Below are positions 24,764 to 32,290 of a DNA stretch of 32,463 nt, piece after piece. Source of the stretch: Gammaproteobacteria bacterium. Its GTDB lineage: Bacteria > Pseudomonadota > Gammaproteobacteria > GCA-001735895. Positions within the stretch are counted from its first letter, which is position 1, and each line of letters begins with the position of its first letter. The stretch covers positions 14,009-46,471 of the forward strand of contig JACNJF010000088.1 of the NCBI GenBank assembly GCA_014382695.1, read 5' to 3'. The translations under genes were made by a program, and so were the position numbers. The notes beneath the pieces are model-generated. The model saw nothing but the letters and a program-made list of their open reading frames with translations. It was not told where the DNA came from and made no database searches.

Positions 24764-25615
24764 ATGTACACACTCCGTTATATTCTGTTGACTTCACTAT
24801 TGTTGATCAGCACTCAGGTTTTGTCCGATTCTTCCGAGCTCGACCCTCGACTGGGCTCGGTAGATAAATTAATTAACACCTCTTCAGGTGCACAACAGGT
24901 TCTGAAAAGTGCCGACAATGAAGTGAAGGCTTTGCACAAACTGGCAAAAGGTCTGTTTAACCAGGCCCGGAATGAATACAAGATTGGCAATGATGAGGAA
25001 GCCAAAGCGCTGATCAATCAGTCCACTAAAACCATGTTTAAGGCGATACGACTGGCGACTCCCAGCTCACTCAATAACGCAAAACTCAAGGCCGACTACG
25101 ACAAAAGAAAAGAGTCGATAAATACCCTGTCCAGCGCGTTTAATCGCATCGCAGATGAAAAGGAAAAATGCGATTGCAAGGATAAAACCAATGAGCAGAT
25201 TAATACTCTGGTGATCCAGGCAGATAAATTACTGAAGGACGGACAGCACGTAAACGCCAGGGTTGAACTTGATAAAGCCTATCAAATACTAAAGGTTTCG
25301 ATTGAATCCTTACGCGGTGGTCAGACTCTGGTCAGAAGTCTCAATTTCGCCAACCCGGAAGAAGAGTATCAATACGAACTGGATAGAAATCACACCCATA
25401 AAATGCTCATCAAGCTATTACTGGATGACCGGGCTAGCTCGGAATATACCCAGAAAAAAGTTGAAGAATTCACCAATAACGCCAATGCTTTCAGAGAAAA
25501 GGCAGAGATTTCGGCTCTGCAGAAGCGTTTTGAAGAAGCTATTCAGCAACTGGAAAGCTCCACCAAAGAACTGGTCAGAGCGATTCGCAGTGCTGGAATT
25601 TATATTCCCGGATAA
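24764..25615 (+). CDS. Secreted helical protein of unknown function (copy C')
   Basis: 283 residues with a signal peptide (ILLTSLLLISTQVLS). Helical throughout; contains a CDCKD pair of cysteines near residue 135 that copy C lacks. The shared PEEEY-x-Y-x-L-x-R-N motif and C-terminal helix (QQLESSTKELVRAIRSAGIYI) make it a paralogue of 23876-24745. An earlier segment, HKLAKGLFNQARNEYKIGNDEEAKALINQS, looks like a TPR-type helical pair. It lies between copy C and the trihaem gene at 25628. The CDC pair could hold a metal or a disulphide. Function unknown. Confidence 0.8.
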   Translation: MYTLRYILLTSLLLISTQVLSDSSELDPRLGSVDKLINTSSGAQQVLKSADNEVKALHKLAKGLFNQARNEYKIGNDEEAKALINQSTKTMFKAIRLATPSSLNNAKLKADYDKRKESINTLSSAFNRIADEKEKCDCKDKTNEQINTLVIQADKLLKDGQHVNARVELDKAYQILKVSIESLRGGQTLVRSLNFANPEEEYQYELDRNHTHKMLIKLLLDDRASSEYTQKKVEEFTNNANAFREKAEISALQKRFEEAIQQLESSTKELVRAIRSAGIYIPG

Positions 25616-25627
25616 GCCGTATTTAGC

Positions 25628-26194
25628 ATGAACAAAAAGCTCATCCTAGGCATTTTACTGTTAACACTTTCAGCGGCCCTGTTTGCCCAGAAAGCAAAAT
25701 GGGTGGCACTAAAAAATGATCAATTGCATGATCCGCAGTCACCAGCCATCCATGTCTTACAGCAACCGGCAGAAGCCCTCAGTCTGCTGCCTCCAGACTA
25801 TACCGGTAATCTGGTTTCATGGGTTGATGCTTTACAGGAGCACTACATTGAGCCAAGATCAACTCTGTTTTCAGACACTCAGGTGAATACCCTGGAAATG
25901 GATATAGTGATGGGCAATACCGGCGAAATGCCGATGGTGATGTTTCCACATACCCCGCATACCGAATGGCTGGATTGCAAAAATTGCCACGACGTTATTT
26001 TCAAGGAAAAAGTAGGGGCAAACCCGATCAATATGTTTGCCATTTTAAATGGTGAATATTGTGGCCGTTGCCATGGTGCAGTCGCCTTTCCATTGACCGA
26101 ATGTAACCGCTGCCATAGCGTGGCCAGAAATGTCTTCACCGGAAAACCGGGGGTGCAGCCAAAAGGTTTCATCCAGAACAGAAAGCCCCGGTAA
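25628..26194 (+). CDS. Trihaem c7-type cytochrome (copy B')
   Basis: 188 residues: short signal peptide (LILGILLLTLSAALFA), an N-terminal extension with GNLVSWVDALQEHYIEPR, and a trihaem domain of CKNCH, CGRCH and CNRCH preceded by MPMVMFPHTPHTEWLDC. The layout equals the C-terminal two-thirds of the 22880-23845 fusion without the monohaem domain. It lies 12 bp after copy C' and 15 bp before the next trihaem gene. Its C-terminus has a basic tail (IQNRKPR). Probably a periplasmic electron carrier partnered with copy A'. Confidence 0.9.
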   Translation: MNKKLILGILLLTLSAALFAQKAKWVALKNDQLHDPQSPAIHVLQQPAEALSLLPPDYTGNLVSWVDALQEHYIEPRSTLFSDTQVNTLEMDIVMGNTGEMPMVMFPHTPHTEWLDCKNCHDVIFKEKVGANPINMFAILNGEYCGRCHGAVAFPLTECNRCHSVARNVFTGKPGVQPKGFIQNRKPR

Positions 26195-26209
26195 GCCATA
26201 CAGACCTGT

Positions 26210-26620
26210 ATGAAAAACAAAACCACACATTCACCAGAATCTTTAGTCAGACGAATCATACTAAGCCTGTCTCTGGTATTTTTTATCAGTTTCTCAGCCC
26301 CCGTAGTTGCCGAGTATGGTGACGTCGTGATCAACAAACGTGCAGAAAAAGAAGGCATGCGACCGGTTATATTCCCGCACTGGTTCCACCGCATTCGCTT
26401 TCGTTGCAAAGTCTGTCATAACGAACTGGGGTTCAAGATGCGCGCCGGAGGCAATGATATTACGATGGGCGAAATTACCGAGGGTAAATACTGCGGCATG
26501 TGCCACAATGGTGAAATATCCTGGACCATCGAAAACTGTGATCTATGCCATTCCGGCTTACCCGGCCTGAAAAGTGCCATTCATGGTAGTAACGAAACAT
26601 CAGGACCAGGAAGATGGTAA
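26210..26620 (+). CDS. Trihaem c7-type cytochrome (copy A')
   Basis: 136 residues with a signal peptide (IILSLSLVFFISFSAPVVA). The mature part starts EYGDVVINKRAEKEGMRPVIFPHWFH and holds CKVCH, CGMCH and CDLCH. It matches copy A (22464-22883) along its whole mature length apart from the tail. Distal histidines are those of FPHWFH and AIHGS near the end. It overlaps the NHL gene by 7 nt and so is translationally linked to it. Confidence 0.92.
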   Translation: MKNKTTHSPESLVRRIILSLSLVFFISFSAPVVAEYGDVVINKRAEKEGMRPVIFPHWFHRIRFRCKVCHNELGFKMRAGGNDITMGEITEGKYCGMCHNGEISWTIENCDLCHSGLPGLKSAIHGSNETSGPGRW

Positions 26621-27696
26621 TCAACACAATTAAATTTTTACTGCTTGTTAGCACGCTGCTAAGCGTATTGATGGGCTGCGCTACCACACCGGACAAGCTC
26701 TTATTCAGCATGCCCTCCAGCACTCAGGCTCAGCCAGAGCAGCAGATGATATGGCCAGATCCACCGCAGACACCCCGCTACCAGTATATCGGCGATTTAC
26801 GCGGTGAATCCAACCTGGTTAAGGACGAAAAAAAGAAAGGTAGCCTGATATCGCGCTTCTTCTCAGCACTGGTCGGACTCGATAATGAATCCATCCCGCT
26901 GGTAGATTTGATCCGTCCACAACAGGGCACGATCGATCGACAGGGTAGAATTTATGTGGCAGACCCTGGCAAACAGGCGGTGTATGTGTTCGATGAAAAA
27001 GTGTCAGAGTTTTTTATCTGGAATGAAGACACTTTGAATATTCCTTTTAAAAGCCCGGTGGGGATCGTCAGCACCGACGACAGCATCCTGGTCACTGATT
27101 CAGAGCAGGGACTGGTGTATATTTTGAATCTGCAGGGGCAGCTCCAAAATACGCTCGGCAGTGGCATCCTAAAAAGACCCACGGGCATAGCGTTTGACCC
27201 GATTCAGCAGCGTGTATTCATCAGCGATACTAGTGAGGACAATATAAAAATATTTGACCTGCAGGGAAAGCTGCTTAGCACTATCGGTAGCAGAGGTGCA
27301 CAACCGGGAGAGTTTAATCGCCCCACTTTCCTCCAGTTTCACAAGAATAAACTATACATTGCGGATTCGCTTAATACTCGAGTTCAGGTCATTAACCAGC
27401 AAAATGGTAACATTCAGGTTATCGGAGAACGCGGTCTGTATATCGGAAACTTCAGTCGCCCCAAAGGCATCGCGATTGATTCCGATGACAATATCTACGT
27501 GACCGAAAGCTATTACGATTATGTATTAATTTATAACGCTGAGGGCGAATTTTTGATGTCGATTGGAGGCTCAGGCGATCAGCCTGGCGAATTTTCCCAG
27601 CCTACGGGTGTGTGGATAGACCAACAGGACAGACTGTTTGTTTCCGATATGCTAAACAGCCGGGTATCTATATTTCAATATCTAGGAGGCCAATAA
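26614..27696 (+). CDS. NHL-repeat beta-propeller lipoprotein
   Basis: 360 residues with a lipoprotein signal (VLMGC, Cys22, then ATTPD). After an IWPDPPQTPRYQY segment come NHL blades: LIRPQQGTIDRQGRIYVADP, SPVGIVSTDDSILVTDS, RPTGIAFDPIQQRVFISDT, RPTFLQFHKNKLYIADS, RPKGIAIDSDDNIYVTES and QPTGVWIDQQDRLFVSDM. It is a paralogue of 15671-16771. The stop shares its last base with the start of the 11-haem gene (TAATG). Likely a membrane-attached scaffold at the conduit; whether it faces the periplasm or outside is not visible. Confidence 0.88.
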   Translation: MVINTIKFLLLVSTLLSVLMGCATTPDKLLFSMPSSTQAQPEQQMIWPDPPQTPRYQYIGDLRGESNLVKDEKKKGSLISRFFSALVGLDNESIPLVDLIRPQQGTIDRQGRIYVADPGKQAVYVFDEKVSEFFIWNEDTLNIPFKSPVGIVSTDDSILVTDSEQGLVYILNLQGQLQNTLGSGILKRPTGIAFDPIQQRVFISDTSEDNIKIFDLQGKLLSTIGSRGAQPGEFNRPTFLQFHKNKLYIADSLNTRVQVINQQNGNIQVIGERGLYIGNFSRPKGIAIDSDDNIYVTESYYDYVLIYNAEGEFLMSIGGSGDQPGEFSQPTGVWIDQQDRLFVSDMLNSRVSIFQYLGGQ

Positions 27697-30104
27697 TGCA
27701 AATATTTCAGCTGCTCAAAAAACAATTTCGCCAGGCCTCTTTAACCCTTGGCATGACGGCCCTGCTCGGCACTACAGCTCTGTATGCCGCAGATCGGATC
27801 TCTGATATTGCCAATACCAAGCATAACTTTTCAACTTCTGGTAGTGGCACCGTTAAAGCCACCACTGAAAGTCAAATTTGTGTTTTCTGTCATACCCCGC
27901 ATGCGGCGGAAGCCTTTCCCCAATCGCCACTCTGGAACCGTAAACTATCCGGTGAAACTTATACGCCCTACACCTCTAATTCGATTGATGCGAATGATAT
28001 TGCCGCAACGCCGGGGGGTAGCTCCAAACTCTGTCTGTCCTGCCATGATGGCACCATTGCTATTGGTAATGTCAACGTTGCCAACGGCCAGGCTAATGTC
28101 AGCATTACCCTGACCGGCACCGGTGCTGGCGGTATAATGCCATCAGGAGCCGGTGACACGACTGGTTTTACACGCAAAATCGGCACTAATCTGACCAACG
28201 ATCATCCGATATCTTTTACCTATAACACTACTCTGGCCACAGCAGATGGTGAGTTAAGAAATCCCGCCACTTCGGCCCATATCGGCAACCGCTCTCCCGG
28301 TAACACACCACTGGTACCGCTGGAAGCCAATCAGGTACAGTGTACCAGCTGCCATGACCCGCATATCCGCGACGTGGACATCACTAAAAACATTAAATTT
28401 CTGCGCCTGCACCGGTTTCAGGAAGCAACCCCTACCGGTGGCAACTTCAGCGATGCGAATGATATTATCTGTCTCGCCTGCCACGATAAACTGGGCCAGG
28501 CCTGGGCCACATCCGCTCACGCAGATCCACTTGCGGCGAATGAAACCTATAATACTGCTGCCGCAGCTTTACGTGAGTTCCCCGCCAATCAGCCGGTCTG
28601 GAAAGCCTCCTGCCTGAACTGCCATGACACCCATACCGTTCAGGGCGCTCGCCGCTTGTTACGCGAAGGCACCGACAGTGCATCAACACCGAAAACCGGT
28701 GGCAATGCAGCGCTGGAAGAAGCCTGCTATACCTGCCACTCCGCCAATGGCAATGTATTAACCGGCCAGGGTGGAGCCGGATTTGAAGTGCCGAATGTGC
28801 GCACCGACTTTACCAGCCTGACCCACATGCCTATCACCACCGCGGATCAGCCCCAGCCGACTGAAACCCACGATGTGTTGAATGCTGACCTACTCGAGGA
28901 TAAGGCCAAATTCAACAACGCAAATCGCCATGTTGAATGCACCGACTGCCATAACCCGCACCGGGTAACCAAGAACCGACTGTTCAATAACACCGGCAAT
29001 ACCGCAGCAGCCACACACAATCACGCAGCAGGACATACCAATATTGCATCCGGTGCGTTACGCGGAACGACCGGAGTAGAGCCATCTTATGGTGCCGCCA
29101 ACTTCATCCCAACCAATCTACCGCTGCTGTACACCGTGAAATCAGGTGATGGCGGCGCTGCAGCCAGTACTACCGTTGGCAGTGCCTATGTCACGCGTGA
29201 GTACCAGATCTGCCTCAAATGCCATTCCGATTATGCCTACGGTAATACACCGCCGAATCTGGGGAGCTCAGGTGGAAATACTTCATCCGGCACCAATGGT
29301 TTGACACAGTACACCAATCAGGCGATGGAGTTCCAGGCACCCGCCACTCATAGAGGGCAAACCACCACAACCAATTCTGGAGCAGGCGCCAACTGGAGCA
29401 CCAACAATCACAGATCCTGGCATCCCGTGATGGGCAACACCGGACGTACCCCGGCTATTCGCGATGCAGCCGCAGATAACTGGCTAAGCCCATTCAATGG
29501 TGCTGCCGATATTGGTAACCAGACCATGTACTGCTCAGACTGCCATGGTAACGATACGGCGAGTGGAACTTCAACGCCCAGTGGCGGTGAAAACGGCAAC
29601 CCCTGGGGACCGCATGGCTCCAATAACAACTTTGTGCTGAAGGGCGCCTGGAGTAGCACCACCGGAACCGGGAATCAGAATCACCTGTGTTTCAAATGTC
29701 ATGACTACAATGATTACGCAACCAGAAATGGTGGTGCTAGTGGTTTTGGTGGTCCCAAGGACTCTAACCTGCATCAGTTCCATGCCGACAAAATCGGCCG
29801 TATGCGCTGCACCTGGTGTCATGCCGCGATTCCGCACGGCTGGAAAAACAAGGCATTCCTGGTCAATCTGAACGATGTCGGGCCGGAGGTCGGACTCACC
29901 GCCGGCACCCAGGTCAAAAACAATATCAGAACCCCCTATAACCGCCCACCGTATTACCTCAACGCGGTACTTAAGGTGCGCAACTTTGCCACCAGTGGTA
30001 ACTGGTCTGAAAACAACTGTGGATCGAGCGGAGCACCGGGTAACGGTCAGAGCGGAAGAGACTGGATGAGAGATAGTAACGAAAGTTGTGAAAATCTACC
30101 TTAA
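27696..30104 (+). CDS. Large 11-haem c-type cytochrome with OmcE-like N-terminal module
   Basis: The start is the ATG at 27696 behind TAGGAGG; an earlier in-frame Met lies inside the NHL gene and lacks a signal peptide. 802 residues, signal peptide ending TTALYAA. CXXCH motifs start at 62, 113, 216, 259, 306, 344, 415, 506, 613, 665 and 705. Residues 34-265 repeat the tetrahaem module (TKHN, CVFCHTPH, PLWN, CLSCHDG, NDHP, CTSCHDPH, FLR, CLACHDK). The other seven haems follow, with Asn/Gly/Thr-rich spacers near 430-600. A tail CTWCHAAIPHGWKNKAFLVNLND and a cysteine pair (775, 798) close the chain. Probably a surface or outer-membrane cytochrome that connects the conduit to OmcE-like partners. 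Confidence 0.92.
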   Translation: MQIFQLLKKQFRQASLTLGMTALLGTTALYAADRISDIANTKHNFSTSGSGTVKATTESQICVFCHTPHAAEAFPQSPLWNRKLSGETYTPYTSNSIDANDIAATPGGSSKLCLSCHDGTIAIGNVNVANGQANVSITLTGTGAGGIMPSGAGDTTGFTRKIGTNLTNDHPISFTYNTTLATADGELRNPATSAHIGNRSPGNTPLVPLEANQVQCTSCHDPHIRDVDITKNIKFLRLHRFQEATPTGGNFSDANDIICLACHDKLGQAWATSAHADPLAANETYNTAAAALREFPANQPVWKASCLNCHDTHTVQGARRLLREGTDSASTPKTGGNAALEEACYTCHSANGNVLTGQGGAGFEVPNVRTDFTSLTHMPITTADQPQPTETHDVLNADLLEDKAKFNNANRHVECTDCHNPHRVTKNRLFNNTGNTAAATHNHAAGHTNIASGALRGTTGVEPSYGAANFIPTNLPLLYTVKSGDGGAAASTTVGSAYVTREYQICLKCHSDYAYGNTPPNLGSSGGNTSSGTNGLTQYTNQAMEFQAPATHRGQTTTTNSGAGANWSTNNHRSWHPVMGNTGRTPAIRDAAADNWLSPFNGAADIGNQTMYCSDCHGNDTASGTSTPSGGENGNPWGPHGSNNNFVLKGAWSSTTGTGNQNHLCFKCHDYNDYATRNGGASGFGGPKDSNLHQFHADKIGRMRCTWCHAAIPHGWKNKAFLVNLNDVGPEVGLTAGTQVKNNIRTPYNRPPYYLNAVLKVRNFATSGNWSENNCGSSGAPGNGQSGRDWMRDSNESCENLP

Positions 30105-31071
30105 CTCTGAGGGCCGGGGAATTAGCGGAGTCTTAGCGTCCCCGCTACTCACACTGGCTTCGATCATCGCCCTGTTTGCATCTATTTCGCTTTACCCCTA
30201 TCTAGCGGGGAGAACCCAGCTCACCCTGCTGCTGATACCGACAGTGGCATTGATGATAAATTTTCTTGCCCTACTCTTTGTGCGTGGCGCTTTTTCAGCC
30301 AAACCTGCACTTCTATTATTCCATTTCTGTCTTTTTTCTCTGGTCATTCTGGCCATCATTGGGCAGCTAACCTACCTGAAAGCCACCCTTGAACTCAGCA
30401 GCATGGAAGCTTTCGACGGCAGGCTGGAGAATGTAGAGGCTGGACTATTTCACGATTATCAGCTGGATCGCGAAAAATTCTCTAATCTGGGGTTTAGCAT
30501 CAGTTACCGTCCGGGGATTAAGCGTGACAGCACAGTTAATCGCATCCAGCTGGAAACGCCTGGTCAAAAACTACGGGTGGTAGAAATTGGCGATCATATC
30601 CCGCTGGTACTTGGCCACTACCGACTGTACACCACGCATAACAAGGGTTATTCACCGCTATTCCGCTGGTTTCCAGACGATAACAGCCCTTCCCAGCTTG
30701 GCAGTGTGCATCTGCCCGCCTATCCCATAAATGAATATAAACAGGCGCGCGAATGGACGCCACCGGGCTCTCAGCAACAGCTGTGGACCATGCTGGTGAT
30801 GGAAGAGGATGTACTTCCGGAAAATCGTGAATTCAATTTCAGTATCCCCTACCGGCACCATCTGGTAATACGCATCGGTGAAGATCGAAACGTGCTTAGA
30901 GTGGGGGAAGAAATTCGACTCGACTCAGGTATTTTACGCTATGAATCTCTGACCAGCTGGATGGGGTATAAAGTAGACTATGACTGGACGCGCCCCTGGT
31001 TACTGGCAACCTGCCTGATCGGGCTAGTCAGCCTGAGCCTGTACTACCTGAATAAACTCCGTCGGCTGTAA
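30088..31071 (+). CDS. resB: ResB/Ccs1-like cytochrome c biogenesis protein
   Basis: 327 residues from a GTG start, overlapping the 11-haem gene by 17 nt. Three N-terminal membrane segments (LLTLASIIALFASISLYPYL, LLLIPTVALMINFLALLFV, LLLFHFCLFSLVILAIIGQL) precede a periplasmic domain of about 200 residues. A last helix (LLATCLIGLVSLSLYYLNKL) is preceded by GYKVDYDWTRPW, a ResB-typical end. The chain is shorter than many ResB proteins (450 residues or more), so it is a compact form. ResB and CcsA/ResC form the system II haem delivery complex. Placing it last in this operon couples haem attachment to production of the multihaem proteins. Confidence 0.87.
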   Translation: MKIYLNSEGRGISGVLASPLLTLASIIALFASISLYPYLAGRTQLTLLLIPTVALMINFLALLFVRGAFSAKPALLLFHFCLFSLVILAIIGQLTYLKATLELSSMEAFDGRLENVEAGLFHDYQLDREKFSNLGFSISYRPGIKRDSTVNRIQLETPGQKLRVVEIGDHIPLVLGHYRLYTTHNKGYSPLFRWFPDDNSPSQLGSVHLPAYPINEYKQAREWTPPGSQQQLWTMLVMEEDVLPENREFNFSIPYRHHLVIRIGEDRNVLRVGEEIRLDSGILRYESLTSWMGYKVDYDWTRPWLLATCLIGLVSLSLYYLNKLRRL

Positions 31072-31192
31072 ATTACCAGTTACGAGAATATAATTTTCCC
31101 ACTTTCTCGCTTTCGGGACAGCCACGAGCCTTCATTTAAATTACACCCACTAATCATCACGTTTTAACTCCATTATCCAGCCCAATTTTTTA

Positions 31193-31208
31193 TGGCTCAA
31201 TTATTGCA
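31193..31208 (+). promoter_or_regulatory. Sigma-54 promoter for the pentahaem cytochrome
   Basis: TGGCTCAATTATTGCA matches TGGCACGNNNNTTGCW except at TGGCtC and the following base; GG and GC have the right spacing. The predicted start near 31219 gives a leader of about 65 nt, close to that of the tetrahaem gene. Confidence 0.8.
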
Positions 31209-31283
31209 TAATTAAAGACAATAATTTTAAATTTGGCCCCAGTAATTAAAGCCATCACCCAACACACAGCTGGAAAGGATCCG

Positions 31284-32210
31284 ATGAATCATAAAATCCT
31301 GAAATATTTATTTAAGCACCTCACCGTTTTAGCCTGCCTGTCTACGACGGCACTTTATGCAGCGGGCGATCTGCCTACTAAATTTAGCAATCAGGGCGGC
31401 ATTAAAAATACTCGTCACAACCTGACTCAAAACACCCTGCCAAACAATGGCGGCGGTAATATGAACTCATCCAGAAATGACTATGGGCAGGTTTGTGTGT
31501 ATTGCCATACTCCACACGGTGCAAATACAACCGTTAACCTGCCGCTCTGGAACCGGACCATCAATGCCAATACCTATACCACTTACGACACGCTGAACAC
31601 CTCAACACTAACTTCAGATGTAGCCCAACCCGGCATCAACTCGCTATCCTGCCTGTCCTGTCATGACGGCACATTGGCGGTTGACTCGATCATCAACATG
31701 CCCGGTTCAAATGGCTACAGTGCCAGTCAACAGACCACACAAAGTGATGCGTTTCTGAATCAATGGGCGACGGTATTTGGTGGTAACGCTACCTCAACCC
31801 ACGCAGGCCTGAGTGCCGACGGTACCGGATGTCTGGCCTGTCACTCGACTACAGCACTCGCAGTAATCGGCGGTACAGCCACCGACTTTAGACTGTTTGC
31901 GATTGGGACCGACCTGACCAATGACCATCCAGTCGGGATAGCCATGCCAGCAACAGGCGCGGGCACCGATTTTAATACACCGACTGCAACCCTTGCCAGT
32001 ATCAGCTGGTTCGATAATGATGCTGACAGTCGACCCGACAGCAATGAGATTCGCTTTTACAATACAGGTTCCGGCCCCCGCGTAGAATGCGCATCCTGTC
32101 ATGATCCACATGGTGTTTCACCTACTGGAATCGGTGGCACCATCAATGCCAGCTTCCTGCGCATCAATAATGCCGGTAGCGCGGTCTGCCTGACTTGCCA
32201 TGTGAAATAG
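31284..32210 (+). CDS. Pentahaem c-type cytochrome, OmcE-like module with an added haem
   Basis: The start is the ATG at 31284, with GGAAAGGA upstream and a signal peptide ending ALYAAG; an earlier start at 31233 would precede the ribosome-binding site. 308 residues. CXXCH motifs are at 71-75, 123-127, 183-187, 269-273 and 302-306. Mature non-CXXCH histidines number exactly five: His45, His78, His173, His215 and His276, one per haem. Relative to the tetrahaem protein an extra piece holding His173 (STHAG) and CLACH (183-187) is inserted between CLSCHDG and NDHP; the rest aligns motif by motif. It is transcribed alone from a sigma-54 promoter. Probably a surface or filament cytochrome, by inference from its paralogue. 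Confidence 0.92.
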   Translation: MNHKILKYLFKHLTVLACLSTTALYAAGDLPTKFSNQGGIKNTRHNLTQNTLPNNGGGNMNSSRNDYGQVCVYCHTPHGANTTVNLPLWNRTINANTYTTYDTLNTSTLTSDVAQPGINSLSCLSCHDGTLAVDSIINMPGSNGYSASQQTTQSDAFLNQWATVFGGNATSTHAGLSADGTGCLACHSTTALAVIGGTATDFRLFAIGTDLTNDHPVGIAMPATGAGTDFNTPTATLASISWFDNDADSRPDSNEIRFYNTGSGPRVECASCHDPHGVSPTGIGGTINASFLRINNAGSAVCLTCHVK

Positions 32211-32254
32211 GCCCAAATCTAAACTCGTAAAACATATCGATAATTCTTTTGTAT

Positions 32255-32290
32255 GTACTGAACTGAGGCACACTGCCTTCAGTTCAGTAC
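32255..32290. terminator. Strong hairpin after the pentahaem gene, possible terminator
   Basis: GTACTGAACTGA(G)GC at 32255-32269 pairs with GCCTTCAGTTCAGTAC ending at 32290, giving a stem of about 15 bp with one bulge and a 5-nt loop. There is no clear T-run after it, so termination efficiency is uncertain; the other 170 bp to the window end hold nothing I can name. Confidence 0.6.

Noticed and set aside
31083-31109. CGAGAA/TTCTCG inverted repeat after resB as a terminator
   Set aside because: Six-base stem with a 15-nt loop and no T-run; too weak to call.
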